From Glossina fuscipes (lineage: Eukaryota; Arthropoda; Insecta; Diptera; Glossinidae): a stretch of 64,000 nucleotides of DNA. The notes under the pieces are model-generated. The model was not told the origin of the DNA. It was given only the letters and a program-made list of their open reading frames with translations, and did no database searches. A program made the position numbers and the translations under genes. Each line of letters begins with the position of its first letter. Within the stretch, counting starts at the first letter, position 1. Location: positions 16,697,921-16,761,920 of the forward strand of contig NW_023998423.1 in NCBI RefSeq assembly GCF_014805625.2. Reading direction: 5' to 3'. Of the stretch, positions 24,996 to 36,900 are shown piece after piece.

Positions 24996-27900
24996 TTTCT
25001 TTTTTTTTTTTATAGCCTTTGTAAAATGATGACGAATGTCTTGTATCCTTTACGTAAACATTCTGATTTTTAGGGAAAGCGGCAAATTGCTTGGGTGCGC
25101 GCTCAAACAAAAGGCAGCTGCATTCCCTTATTCGGTTACATTTTAAACATTTAAACAATGATTAGAATTTATTGGAATTTTTTGTTTTCATAAAAATGGT
25201 TAATAGATCGTTTTCGTGAAAAAGGTGCAGATCTATATGACACAAATTCAGATGCCTGACAGTTAATTAGATCTTTGGGTGTGAAATTTGGAAATTCTTC
25301 ATTGTTAGGCGAAAAGAAAGGAAAAGAAAAAAAATTTGATGACACTGCTTACCTTTATGATTTCTCTTTTCAATGAGTGGTTTAGACAAATGTAAGAAGC
25401 TATGCAAGTAAAGGCATGAAAGTATTGTGAAAATGTCAAGATAAATCAGTTTAAACTAGAGTAAAAGTTATATCGAAAGTTAGCTGAAGTTAAATCGATA
25501 AATCTTTGCCTAACGCGGTCTTTATGTGAAAAATTTTAAAGGCGTTTAAACAAAGCTGTGTAGTATGCTCCGACGTCTCACTCAAGCCACACGATGGAGA
25601 AATTCAATCATAGTAACTTAACTGTAATGTTGTGGCGTTCATTGTCGTTTATATCAGGTTAGCCTTGTTAATGGAAAAAGGGAACGGTCACCCTGCTGAC
25701 ATGAAGTACGTGTTGAACTGGGTGTAATCTCCTTTCACATGTAACTTTTGCGAAGGATACATTTATGCCCCAGAATGAAAACATCCGGTGTTTACCTATA
25801 AAGCACACTTGAAATAGAAATAAAGACGATGTGAAGACACGGGTGTACACAATTTTCATTTCACTTATAGTTTTCGTTTTCAAGCACGCATAACTATCAG
25901 ACTTGTTTTATACAAATAAACTTCAATAGAATGGATCTAAAATATTATATTCATCGGGGTTATGAAAAGAAAGTCCGTTGAGAAAGACAGAGAGAGAGAG
26001 ATAGAAATATTGCTAATCGATTCTGGAATATATGTAGAAGTAAGATATGCCATATGCCATATACCATAAGCTAAAAAAAGGTATCCGAAATTCATCTTTA
26101 ACATAATTACATAAACTATAGGCTTATGTTTTATACATAAACTTTAATGAAAAAATTCCACATAATACGTTTATATTGTATAGCGTTCGTTAGATAGAGA
26201 TTTTTGGCATCACAAAAGTATCTGTTATAAGACCCAAACAAACATAACATACATATCTACGTAAATATATAAATCAATAAAAGAACGAAAACGAAAACTA
26301 AAACTACCTGAGGAAATGTTTACAAAAGTGTGCGCTTCGCTTCATCAATAAAGTACATACCTAAGCAAATACATAAAAGTTCGTACACATATGCACGTAT
26401 TTCATGATTGTCTGATCAAGATAAATCTGCGATTCTCTAAAAGACAAAAAAAAAAGGACGATTTAAAATGAAACACAACAGAACGCAACTATTGAAGAAA
26501 AGAGAGAGAAAGATTGCTTTTGGAGTGCGAAGGAGAAAGCCATGAAAAATGATTCATTGGATTTCTAGATGACTAACAACAGAGATTAGACTGATTTGAA
26601 ACATGTTTATAATTATGAAAAGGGCATCAAAACAATAGAAAAACTTTTACGTTACAATACTGTACGCTTAGTTCAAATGAATATGTTCGTCTGAATAAAA
26701 TCTGTAACTGATTTACCGAAAAATGTAAAAATTCTTTTGAAAAAAACCTTAAGAGATTAACCGAATTCAAAAGGATAATCGTTGAAGTGTGAATACGAAA
26801 TTATTTGAATAAACAACAAAGCAGTGTTTTGGGTAACAAAAGAAAAAACCAAATAAAATTTATATGAATATCAGGCAGATTAAAATGACGTATGCATAAG
26901 CAATGTATGCATGTAAAATTATTCAGGCATATATTATATATTTAGAATATGTTCCTGTATTAGTAAGATGTAATGGTAAAAATTATTTATTGTTCGGTTT
27001 ATTTTTTGCAATTTTTTTCATTTTATTCTTCAATTTTTGAAATATTTCACAAAATCTAATCTAGTTTTCGCAAAACTCTACTTGCCAATGCATTTTTGGA
27101 CAGATGTTATTTGTGCCATTCAATAGGTAATCTTGAGCAGTATTCATAACGGATTGTGTAAAGTGGATCAGGATTTAGGTCAATTTATGTATTTCATTAT
27201 CCTATGCATTGCTGGAAATACCAAAATTTCAGAGCCGTAAAAAATTAAGATGTTACCGAGTGAGAGAACAGGTGTCGTCAACCGTTTTTGCGGAAGGAAA
27301 GATTAAATTATAAAGTTTTATGATCTAGACTACGATAATGATCCTACTTGTTTAATGGCATTTTTAAGTCAAGTACACAAGAGAGAGCTTCACAAAGTTT
27401 TTAGATATCATTTCTGAATAATTAATGGTTTATTTATTAAAGAAAGGACTGCTGTTAAAGTTTCCTCCCCATTGTGGTCCAAGCTTCCGAGTTCAATGGC
27501 AAAATGTTCTCAGTTGCCTCTTCCCGAGACTTTTCTCCTCTCGAATAATTCAGGGATTATTCATAAAAGAAATACACTTAACTTTAAGGTTATAAGCCGC
27601 CTTATGGCCCAAGATCGTGCCTCTCTCTTCTATAAATTTTATTTCTCTAAACCTTTTCACGAACTTTATAAGATATTTCATTTCGGGGCAATTGATAAAT
27701 ACAGAGAGAACAATAAAAAAATAAATTTCACATTTGAAACGATTAAAAATAGTCGACTACTTATGCGTAATTTGTGCAAAGGACCTGCAAATTCATGTGA
27801 TACTATGTAGACGATAGCAATTGATTTTGATGAAAATGGCGGCTTATATAACTATCACTGTTTGTAATAGTGAGTATATGGTATTCTTCTCGAAGTAAGC

Positions 27901-28400
27901 AAAGGTTATTTACCTGTTTTCCGTAATTCCATAAATAAGGAAATATTTAATTGTTATCCTTGTTTTCCTTTAAAAGCCGCTTGTAATTTTGTCTGTTGTT
28001 GCATTTTAGTGATGTTATTCCCTTAAACTTGAAAATTGTTGACAACATTTTTATTAGTGTTAAATTGAGGCATTATTCTATTAGGCTCGACAGAATACTT
28101 TTTAAAATATACCCACCGTAATTGCTACTTTCGTATTATTATGAGCATAACTTTTGTCATTAAATTAACAGGACACGTGGCTGCATACACAATAAGCATT
28201 GAATTTGTGTTCTTTAAATTGAAGGTAATAGTCGTAGTAAAAGGAGAAGAGGCTACGCTCAAAACTGATTTGATAAAATTTTCTCAAATGACATAAAAAA
28301 AGACGAGTAATGTGTTTAATTTTACTCATAAATTGTCTTTTTAATATTTTTTTCCTCCTCTTTTCATACTATTTCAATGACAGTTGAAGTTTCACTGGTA
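24996..28400. other. Gene-free stretch
   Basis: AT-rich, with no family similarity recognised. The longest frame is 112 codons (27472-27810, plus). It contains mixed, protein-like composition but no motif, signal or neighbour that supports a call; it is noted here only so it can be searched. Confidence -1.
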
Positions 28401-28404
28401 TTTA

Positions 28405-28490
28405 TTGGCGCCATCTTGTGTCTTTAAGGTTAAGCAACAAATTTTGATGATTTTCATTTTTGATTTTACTGTTCTCCACTAGAGGGCGCA
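28405..28490. promoter_or_regulatory. Pair of oppositely oriented CTCF-like motifs
   Basis: GGCGCCATCTTGTG (28407-28420) and CCACTAGAGGGCGC (28476-28489) both match the CTCF core. Read as GCGCC-ATCT and, on the other strand, GCGCCCTCTAGTGG, they lie in opposite orientation about 70 bp apart. They are unusually GC-rich for the region and sit roughly 2 kb past the 3' end of the filamin gene. An insulator role is inferred from motif and position only. Confidence -1.
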
Positions 28491-28728
28491 TATACTTATT
28501 ATAGTAACAATGCTATCGCTACATTTATGCTCTACTTACTGAGACAATTAAGCATCTTATAATATACTTATGCACTGTCAATAACTCCTGGAACTGATTA
28601 ATCTCGTCGGTAAGAAGGAATTCCTAGTATTTTTAGAAAGTACTGTGCCTCCTACCATACCGGTACATTTATGCTCTAGATCTTAAAAGAGTACAATTCC
28701 ATAATTTTTTTATACCTAGAACAGGATG

Positions 28729-28815
28729 ATGTTTTTAAACATAGTACATACGTTTTCTAATATAGCTGTTCTGTTTTAACATAGTTTGTTCGCTTTTTTA
28801 ACATAATTTGGCCAT
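28729..28815. repeat. Short tandem repeat of about 21 bp, four degenerate units
   Basis: Successive units resemble GTTTTTAACATAGTTTGTTC: starting near 28729, 28750, 28770 and 28793 they read with ACATAGTACATAC, AATATAGCTGTTC, ACATAGTTTGTTC and ACATAATTTGGCC cores. Confidence -1.
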
Positions 28816-29264
28816 GAAACAATTTTACTAACTCAAGAACTAAAAGCAAATCATCGCTTAGAAGTGAAAATATTAAAAATTTATGTATATGTTGTCATCC
28901 GCTTCCTCGCCCACAAAATTCTTATAAACATGCATACACAAACATTATATATAAGTAGAAGGATTATATTCCTTCCGTCAAAACGTTTCCAACATGTCAA
29001 CATTTAATTATTAATAACTTACAATAGATACACAAAAAAATTTCCAAGTAAGTTCTCTTAAAAAGTGGAAAAAATCAATCACGCTCACCAATTTTGTCCT
29101 TGTTTTTTTAAATTGAGAATTGTGGGGATTAAAGGATTTGTGCACAGATGAATATAATTTTCTCGCTTGTTGTTGTCTACTTTGTAATTCACTATCGATT
29201 ACCATGCGTAGTAAATATAGCGTTGCTTCTAATAAATAATTCGTCATTCAGCTCGTTAAATTGC

Positions 29265-29377
29265 AAACAAGTAGTGGAAACCGCTGTAAAAGGGCGAACA
29301 AGTAGTGGAAGCCGCTGTTAAAATGCAAAGTCGTCGGGGAAACGCAAAGTAATGTAAGAAAGCTCTGTTAAAATGTC
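29265..29377. repeat. Minisatellite of about 31 bp, two good units and one diverged unit
   Basis: AACAAGTAGTGGAAACCGC at 29266 and AACAAGTAGTGGAAGCCGC at 29297 begin two adjacent, nearly identical 31 bp units. A diverged third unit ends in GCTCTGTTAAAATG near 29361-29374. Confidence -1.
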
Positions 29378-30507
29378 AAATAAATCAAAGTTTTTGAAAA
29401 ATGTATGATTAGTTCACGTTATATTTGCAGACATACGCATTGGGAAAATACTAATGCAGACAAATAAAGAAACCGAAGAACCAAGATTGTATTATCTACG
29501 ATTGCCAAAGTAGTATTAAATGTTTGTAGAAGTTGATCGTTTTCAATTAATTAAGGTTTCTAAATCTTTGTTTTTTGGATTTAAAAAAAGCAACTTAGAT
29601 TAATACGTGAATGGATGCATATTTATTTTATTAATGAAATTTAAATAAAAATATAATTTTCCAACTTTTTTTATAAAAAGTATATGTTTCGTTTCTATAT
29701 TTCCTGTTTAGCGGCTTTGTGGTTACTGTTAGATTACTTATTTCTATACCGGGGATATATTAATTTTGTCAAAAGGTTTGAAACGCGCAGAAGAGAGCTT
29801 CAAAGACCCCAAACGTTATTAATATTCTTCATTAGTATTAAATTCTGAATCGATTTAGACAAGTCCAGCTGCACGGTTATCCGCCTATATAATGTCCGTT
29901 GTAAACATTCTCCTACCTCCAAAAGTGAAGCTAAGTGTACAAAGATTTGACGGGCGATGCTAGTGTACCTGTATAAAAAATCAACTACACCTAATCAATT
30001 TCGTAGTATGGCATAATTTCATTTCTTTCTACAAAATCCCTATAACGAATGGAAGCAGGCTTCAAAAACCCCATAAAGTGTTTAAGTTGTTGGCGAGTTC
30101 TAAATGTACCTAAGGATGACGACCCTTTCATCTATTCATCTCTCCGTGTGCGCATCTGTCTAAAAGAATTCATTGAAAATCTCCATCGTTCACATTTTCA
30201 TTTTACTTCGTTCTTGGAATTGGTATTATTGTAGAAGTAAACCTTCTAAACACTTGTTTGAAGTTACTCGCGGTATGAAATGAAAAACTGATAATCGATT
30301 GAAAATAGTTTTAATAGTTTTCAGATTATTTTAAAGCACGAAAAGTTATAAATTAATTGAATATGTTAAAGTTATTTATAGTTATAAATTAAACTATCAT
30401 ATATGTCAGCATATGTGGTTTTTTTCATTCATATCTGGACGATTTCATTATCAATTAATTGTTAGTTAAAAATTTTGTATATAAAAATGCTAAACATATT
30501 TGTTAAC
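29378..30507. other. Sequence downstream of the filamin gene
   Basis: No gene was recognised. A DINE-like core fragment (TTCTGAATCGATTTAGAC) lies at 29843-29860 on the plus strand. The filamin 3' UTR and poly(A) site should fall in the upper part of this stretch or in 30508-30798. I found no clear canonical AATAAA on the minus strand, only ATTAAA-like words. Confidence -1.
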
Positions 30508-30798
30508 TTAGAGTACCGAACATGTGGAATCTCTGCGACAACGCCGGCTTAAACAAGCACGCAAACTTTGGTTGCCCGACAACTCAGTATTGCTTATGTA
30601 TTGTTGGCTAGGCGCCTGGCAACTGTGTAAGCTATTGTTTCTCAGAACACCGTATAGGGGTGATGAAAGACTTAACTGCGATTGTTGATGATGCATAAAA
30701 AGGGGCATAATTGCTTCTGGTTGCAATTGTTGTTGATGGTGGGCTAATACGGGGCTGAGAGCAGGACTGGGCAATAATATGGTACTAATGCTTTGGCC
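30508..30798 (-). CDS. Candidate readthrough / alternative C-terminal extension of the filamin (96 codons)
   Basis: Immediately after the TGA stop of the filamin frame (30801-30799), the same frame continues without a stop for 96 codons to a TAA at 30510-30508. The peptide begins GQSISTILLPSPALSPV, then has His/Gln clusters (HHQQQLQP, MHHQQSQLSLSS), then a Ser/Asn/Leu-rich middle and an Arg/Cys-rich end (LSRRCRRDSTCSVL). So long an open frame directly in register is unlikely by chance in this AT-rich DNA, and the composition looks coding rather than UTR-like. Stop-codon readthrough is documented for many Drosophila genes, which makes it the leading explanation. Alternatives are a splice variant that bypasses the TGA, a sequencing error at the TGA, or chance. 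The stop context is TGA-G, not the TGA-C most often linked to readthrough. No domain was recognised in the extension. Confidence -1.
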   Translation of the reverse strand, partial: GQSISTILLPSPALSPVLAHHQQQLQPEAIMPLFMHHQQSQLSLSSPLYGVLRNNSLHSCQAPSQQYISNTELSGNQSLRACLSRRCRRDSTCSVL

Positions 30799-30930
30799 TC
30801 ATATGCCCTGCAAAAATCTTCGTAGCTCCTCTTCGGTATCAAAAATCATAACGGGAAAAGGTGAGCCTGGTACAAATTCGCCAGCCCACTTCACTTCGAC
30901 ACGATAGTCACCGGGTTCGGTCGGATCGTA
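30799..30930 (-). CDS. jbug: jbug last exon, C-terminus
   Basis: 43 codons plus TGA, YDPTEPGDYRVEVKWAGEFV then GSPFPVMIF and DTEEELRRFLQGI. It completes the final filamin repeat and adds a short acidic/basic tail. The acceptor is TTTTTGTAG. The TGA at 30801-30799 is followed in frame by the 96-codon extension described separately. Confidence -1.
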   Translation of the reverse strand, partial: YDPTEPGDYRVEVKWAGEFVPGSPFPVMIFDTEEELRRFLQGI

Positions 30931-33900
30931 CTACAAAAAATTAGAAATTTGATTATCATCGCAAAACTTATTCTCATACTCTTTTTGAACTAACCTTGCA
31001 CAAAATAGTACGATCCTTTTGAGACTCACGTTGCATTTCAACCCTAAACGCTCCTTTTGGGCCACGAACTCTTACAGTTAACTGGCCAGCTCCAGCACCT
31101 CGAGTGTCACATATAAATCGTGATTGGAAAGTAGCTAGAACACCATGTTCAATACCTGGACCGTACACTCTTACCTAACCAAATTTCTTAATTGTGGTTA
31201 ATGAAAAGAAAATATTTATGATTTTTTAACCAACCTTGCTAGCGTCTGGCGCTCCAGCCACCTTAAGAGGAAAGGGTGAACCTGGTACATTCTGACCACC
31301 ATATTTTATAGTCAGCAGATGACGTCCGGGCTCTTGCGGCTTAATGTTCAGTGTGAAGGTAGCGTCTCCATGATCGTAAAGCTCGCAATAAGCCACCTTA
31401 CGTGGGCCAGCGCAATGTGCTGTTAATTCTCCGGGACCAGCTCTCCTAGTATCAATCCATGATTTGATATCTTTACCTACTATGCCATGTTTTAGACCTT
31501 CGCCCGAGCAAATGACCTTTGAAGCATCCATTGACGAGCCGACTGCCACAGTGAGTGGGCATCCCTTAATTAAACGTCCATTCCATTTTACAGATAGAGT
31601 TAAAGGTCCTGAAGAAGATTTTTGCGGTGTATAAGAGGCGAGCCAAATAGCTTCGTTTGGACGGGGTTGGGCTAAGCTAACTGGCACCGCTGTGTTATCC
31701 TGATGCACTAAAATTACCTCAGGTCTACCTGCAGGTGCATCGCTGGCGTCTATAGTAAAATGTGCTGCTTCTCCTGCTTGCGCGGCTGCCAAACCTCGTC
31801 CAGTTAACATAACCCGATCAGCAGCTTGCTGCCCGGTTACAAAGGCACTGCGCGGACATTGAACAACTGTTAAACTACTCCAGGTTAAGTCTAAATCATG
31901 TTCACCAGCACTCAAATTATCGCCGCTGATGTATAAACGTAATTTTCCATCGGGAAGAGTTTCTACCGGTATTTCGATGCCATCTATGGTACAACTCAGT
32001 TCTCCAGGGCCAGCATTTTCCACGTCAAAAACTATGCGTGCTGGTAAAATCAAACGTCCTTCGTGATCCAATAAAGTACCCCACCCTCCTACTGGGGTTA
32101 CTTTAGAAGACTCTACACACGATATGTGCCAAGGGGAGCCAGGAAGATTGCCTCTACTCGGACAGCTAGCCCTAATTTCATAGCGACCTACTGTGAGAAT
32201 TGTATAAGAAATACGCCATTCATTGTTTCCTAAGGATTTAATTTTCGGCTCGATGCGTTCGCCAAACTCATCAGTGCGTTCAATCTGAACGTTGGGCGGC
32301 ACTGGACAGTAAACTATGAAGGAGGCTTCTTTGTTGCGGTGGCAAACTTCCAAACCATTGCCAGCAGCGCGGCTATCGTTTCTCGCACCAGATGTGGCTG
32401 CTGTGAAGATGTAGGGAGATCCCTGCAGTGTTTCACCACCGTACATTAAGGTCAATTTATAGGTACCCGGTTGCGTTGGTACGAATTCCACGCTGTAAAT
32501 GCCTTCCGATTGCTCAGTAACATGGACAGGCACATTTTGATTAGTAGGTGAAATAGAAAAAGCTTCCATTTCAGCAAGACCGGCATTCTCCGTACGTACC
32601 ATGAATGATATGGGACTGTGCAATGCCATCGGACCCTTTGGAACACCTTGCACTGTGACCTTGCTGGTATCAAACGCTTCGCAAGTAAACGGACTGCCCG
32701 GTAAAGGTTTTGATTGATGAAGCACCTCTAAAAGAATAAATGGTATAAAAGTACTTTTTGATTTACTACGGTACCTACCAATAATACATTGTCCCGGCTT
32801 TGTGATGGTGAATTCAGCTTGCAAATGACCACTTTTAGTTTGATAACATCTTACAGGTAACGCTTGACCGCCAGGTCCGGAGACTACTACGTCGAATTCT
32901 CTACCCGGCCTCTTAGTTGTGTCGATGGCAAACGAAGTAGTTTTTCCCACTCTGGCTTGATAGAGACCCAAGCCACTTACATTGATTTCCTTGCCTGCTC
33001 CAGGAGGGAAGACATTAATTTCCAAAGGTTTCAGGGATATAGGAACATCGTTGAACAAAATAGTGATTTTGTGAGGAGCTACACGCGTTGGATGATATAC
33101 AATTTCATAGTTTCCATTTTTGGAAGGACCTCTAATATTGTGAGGAACCTCCGAAGCACCACATTTTACCATAGCTGAAAGTTCACCTTGACCCGCTTCA
33201 TTCAAAGATACCGATAGGATAGCCGGACGATGACAGAAGGCTTCTCCCACTTCAGTTATTTTAACCAAAGATGGATCAAATACTGTTAACGTTCGGGAAC
33301 CGACATGTTGCCTTGTTTCGCGGTCTATAAAACGCATTATATAATTGCCAGTAATATGAGTGCGAAATTCTGCTGTTTGCCTATTAATAGTGTATGGTAC
33401 TGGCTTGTGATCAGGACCAATAATTTCTGCAACTTGATCATCTGAAGGAAAGTCGATCATAGCCAAACTGCCAATCTGAATAGTTTGAGCGGTTTGTTGA
33501 ATATCCACACGGAAAGGACTACCATCTACGGGCATCTCATTAAAAGTTATATTAACATAATGTGGTTCCGTTGTCTGGGGTATAAAAGTAACATCGTAGA
33601 GACCACGGGCGCAAGCCACCACTTCTGCTTTTACGGTACTACTATCAGTGGAAACAACCAATTCCAAAGTACCTTCACCGGCGCCGGCAGCGTCTACGCT
33701 GAAAGTAACCGGTACACCTAAGGCGGCCGGACCATATTGTTGATCTAGTCCACTAATCGAAACACAAGAAACATCAAATACATTGCAAGAAAAAGGCGAA
33801 CCATTTATATGCTGATCTGACGCGGTTACACTAATTAAATGTCTACCCACAATCGTGGGTCGAAAAGTAGCAGAGAAAGTATCGCCTTGACCTTGAACAT

Positions 33901-36900
33901 GGCAGGGAATATTTTCGCCAGTAGGTGAAGTAACAAAAACTTGGGGTTCGATACCATCGAATCCATCTAAATCGATAGAGTTATCAACTCTGACGGCAGC
34001 CTGCTTTAAAGCCTCTCCTGAGGCTATGGCTCTTGGAAGACTTATGGGAGCTGGCGAAATGCTACAAGTAAAAGGCGAACCCGGTACTGGATGACCGTTA
34101 AAACGTACCGATAAAGAATGTGGGGCCGCCTCGGTAGGCTTAAAGTTGACTTTGAAACGAGCATTGCCTTCTGACTGCACAAAATTGGGTACATTTTTAC
34201 CATTGACAGCGACTATAATTTCTAGATTACCAGCGCCCGCCTGGCTAGCATTTATGCCAAAGCTAACGCTCTTGCCCACAACACCAGGCCTGATATCAGT
34301 GACAATAACTTTTTCGGCTGAGTACGCTTTCAAAAGGAAAGGACTATTTTCGACATGACCACCGCCAGGCAAACGCACCTCTACTGAATGGTCGCCCACC
34401 TCAACTGGTTCAAATTTTATATTGTAACCTACGGCGACAGCATCAATTTTAACTGGAACACTGCGCCGTGCGGGTCCCAATACTTCTACGGTTGGTTTGG
34501 TGTCTGATTCTACAATAAATTCAAACATGCGACCTACACTGACTTTATCCATGGTCTCCGGTGATTGTATCCGAGCAGCAGCCGAGACACGACACGTAAA
34601 AGGAGAACCCGGCACATCTTGACCATTGAATCTTAACTCTACTGTATGATTGTGAGCTTCACGTGGCGTAAAACTAATTGCATATGTGTGTTGACCTTGA
34701 GCCTGGGCAGAGGTGGGTACACGACCCCCATTTACAGTAACCTCCAGATTGCCCGGACCGGCTTGTGAAGTTTCGACGAGAAATGTAACTGGTTTACCAA
34801 CAGTGCCGTTATTGACGTTTTTCACTTTAATGGCGTTAACATCGTACACCTAGGTAGGGATTGAAAAGTGGTATTCGAGCTAGAGAGTCAAGAGAAAATT
34901 AAATTAAATCGTACCTTAGCTGCATAGGGGCTACCAGCAGTGGCTAAACCGCAAACAGTAACATGTACGCGATGTTCGCCTACCACACGCGGCACAAACT
35001 CAGCTTTGAAGACACCCTCTGCCGACTGATGAACCTGTGCTGGCACAGATTGTCCAGCGGGTCCTGGTTTTTGTTTTAATTTTAAATCGTTTTTTTTTTT
35101 CATTTATTTGAAACACGAGTATTCATTCAATTTTATTTAATTTTTGAGACGTCGTAAATATTTTTTTATGTAAAATTAAATTTAATAAAATTTGTTGTTT
35201 TGTTGTCGTTGTTGTTTTATTTATATTTTTATTTAAAAAAATTTTAACAATTGCTCATTAGGTTAAAAATTGATTTGTTATTAAGAGTATTAGTGTTTTT
35301 TTTTTTCGTTGACGACAGACGTAAGTAAGTAAGAAAAACAATTTGGAAAATTTTTCAATTAATGATTTTATTAAAAATGATTTTTCACAAGATGGATAGA
35401 GAAAAAGCGAAAGCTGTTTCGCTCATTCGGCCATTAGACAGACAATAGTTTCAAGAAGGGATTAGTAGTAGCCTTAAAATTGTTGTTGTATAATACAAAA
35501 TTATATACAAATATTTCACCACCACCTTCTTACTGTTCTCCCTAACTTTGATAAAAAACGAATATTTCAGGCATGTCGGATATTCTTTTAATATTTAAAA
35601 AAAAAAAAATTTTTTTTTCCTCTTACAAAATTCTTCGTAATATAATTCAGATTAATAGAGTTAGTAGTAGGTTAAAAAAAAATTCCTTACTTTGCGTAGA
35701 TTAGTAAAAATTTTTTTTCCTCTTTTAGTGCTTATCTTCACTTAACACTTTTGCCTGACAATTTATGTAATACGGGGAAACGCGCAGTAGATATTATGTT
35801 AATAAACTTTCATAAGGATATGAAATACTTTTGTATACGCATAATGGTAATAATTTGAAGAAAAAAAAAAGAAGAAATATATAATAAAATTCTAATACAA
35901 TAGTCTTCGTCGTCCTGAAATATAACACAAAGATATAGAAAAAGAGATAATAAAAATTTATAATATACAGAATTAAAAAGAAAATTTATATACAATTATC
36001 AAACATACAGTTACACAGCTAAGCTCACACAAGAACAACAATTAAATATCAGATTTGAGGGACTTTCACATCCGTATGTAAAACTAAAATGATATCAAAG
36101 GTGTTTATGCACCTATCTAACAGCTTTGAGTTTGTGAAAAGGTACTTAGAAAATCTTTTCCTCTCACATTCAAATACTTTTAATGAAAGGCTACTCTTTC
36201 AATTAATTGATTAATATCGATTCGCTTAAGGTGAGAGAGCGAGAGAAAGAAAGATAAGTTATAGCTTTATAGAAATAGACAGATCAGGGGAAAATTTATC
36301 ATAATTTTGTTAGCGTAATATTTTCTATAAGTAGCGGAGTAGAAGACGCACATACCAGTTTCATAATTTCGCGATATAAGAAACCCTAAACAGGGCCTAC
36401 GTAATTTGAAAATTCGAAATTTGCCTGAATACTAATTCAACTGTCAAAAGATCCCTTTCGTTTCTATCAGCCACGTTTTTGTTTCGAATAACACCTAAGC
36501 CGACTTAACGATGTGTTGCCCATTCGTCAGCGTCATTATTTCTTGTTTCCCAGCATTCGTTTATGTTTGTAAAATTGAGATGGAAAGCGAAATATGATGG
36601 AATGGCCCAGTCTATTTCCGGTCATTGTAAAAATGGTTGTTGACAGTTTAGAAAAAAAAGGTAAACCGACTTAACGATGTCTTGTTGTTCCGGCATTCGC
36701 CCGTTCGTAAGCGTTACGATATATTTTCTACTTACTGTCGTATGTTTATATTTACCGAATTAAGAGGAAAAGCGAAATGTAATGCGATGGGTCGTCCATT
36801 AGAGGTCGTGTTGTAATGGTCATTGTCCGTTTAGCATAAAACCTAAGTCGACTTAGCGAAGTAATACTGTTTATCCGTTCGCCCGTGCGTCAGCGTCCCG

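Noticed and set aside
27472..27810. 112-codon plus-strand frame with mixed composition
   Set aside because: No recognised domain, no splice or promoter context, and AT-rich like its surroundings. A search could change this.
32452..34358. Other frames of 70-104 codons on both strands over the filamin exons
   Set aside because: Shadow frames of the real filamin reading frame.
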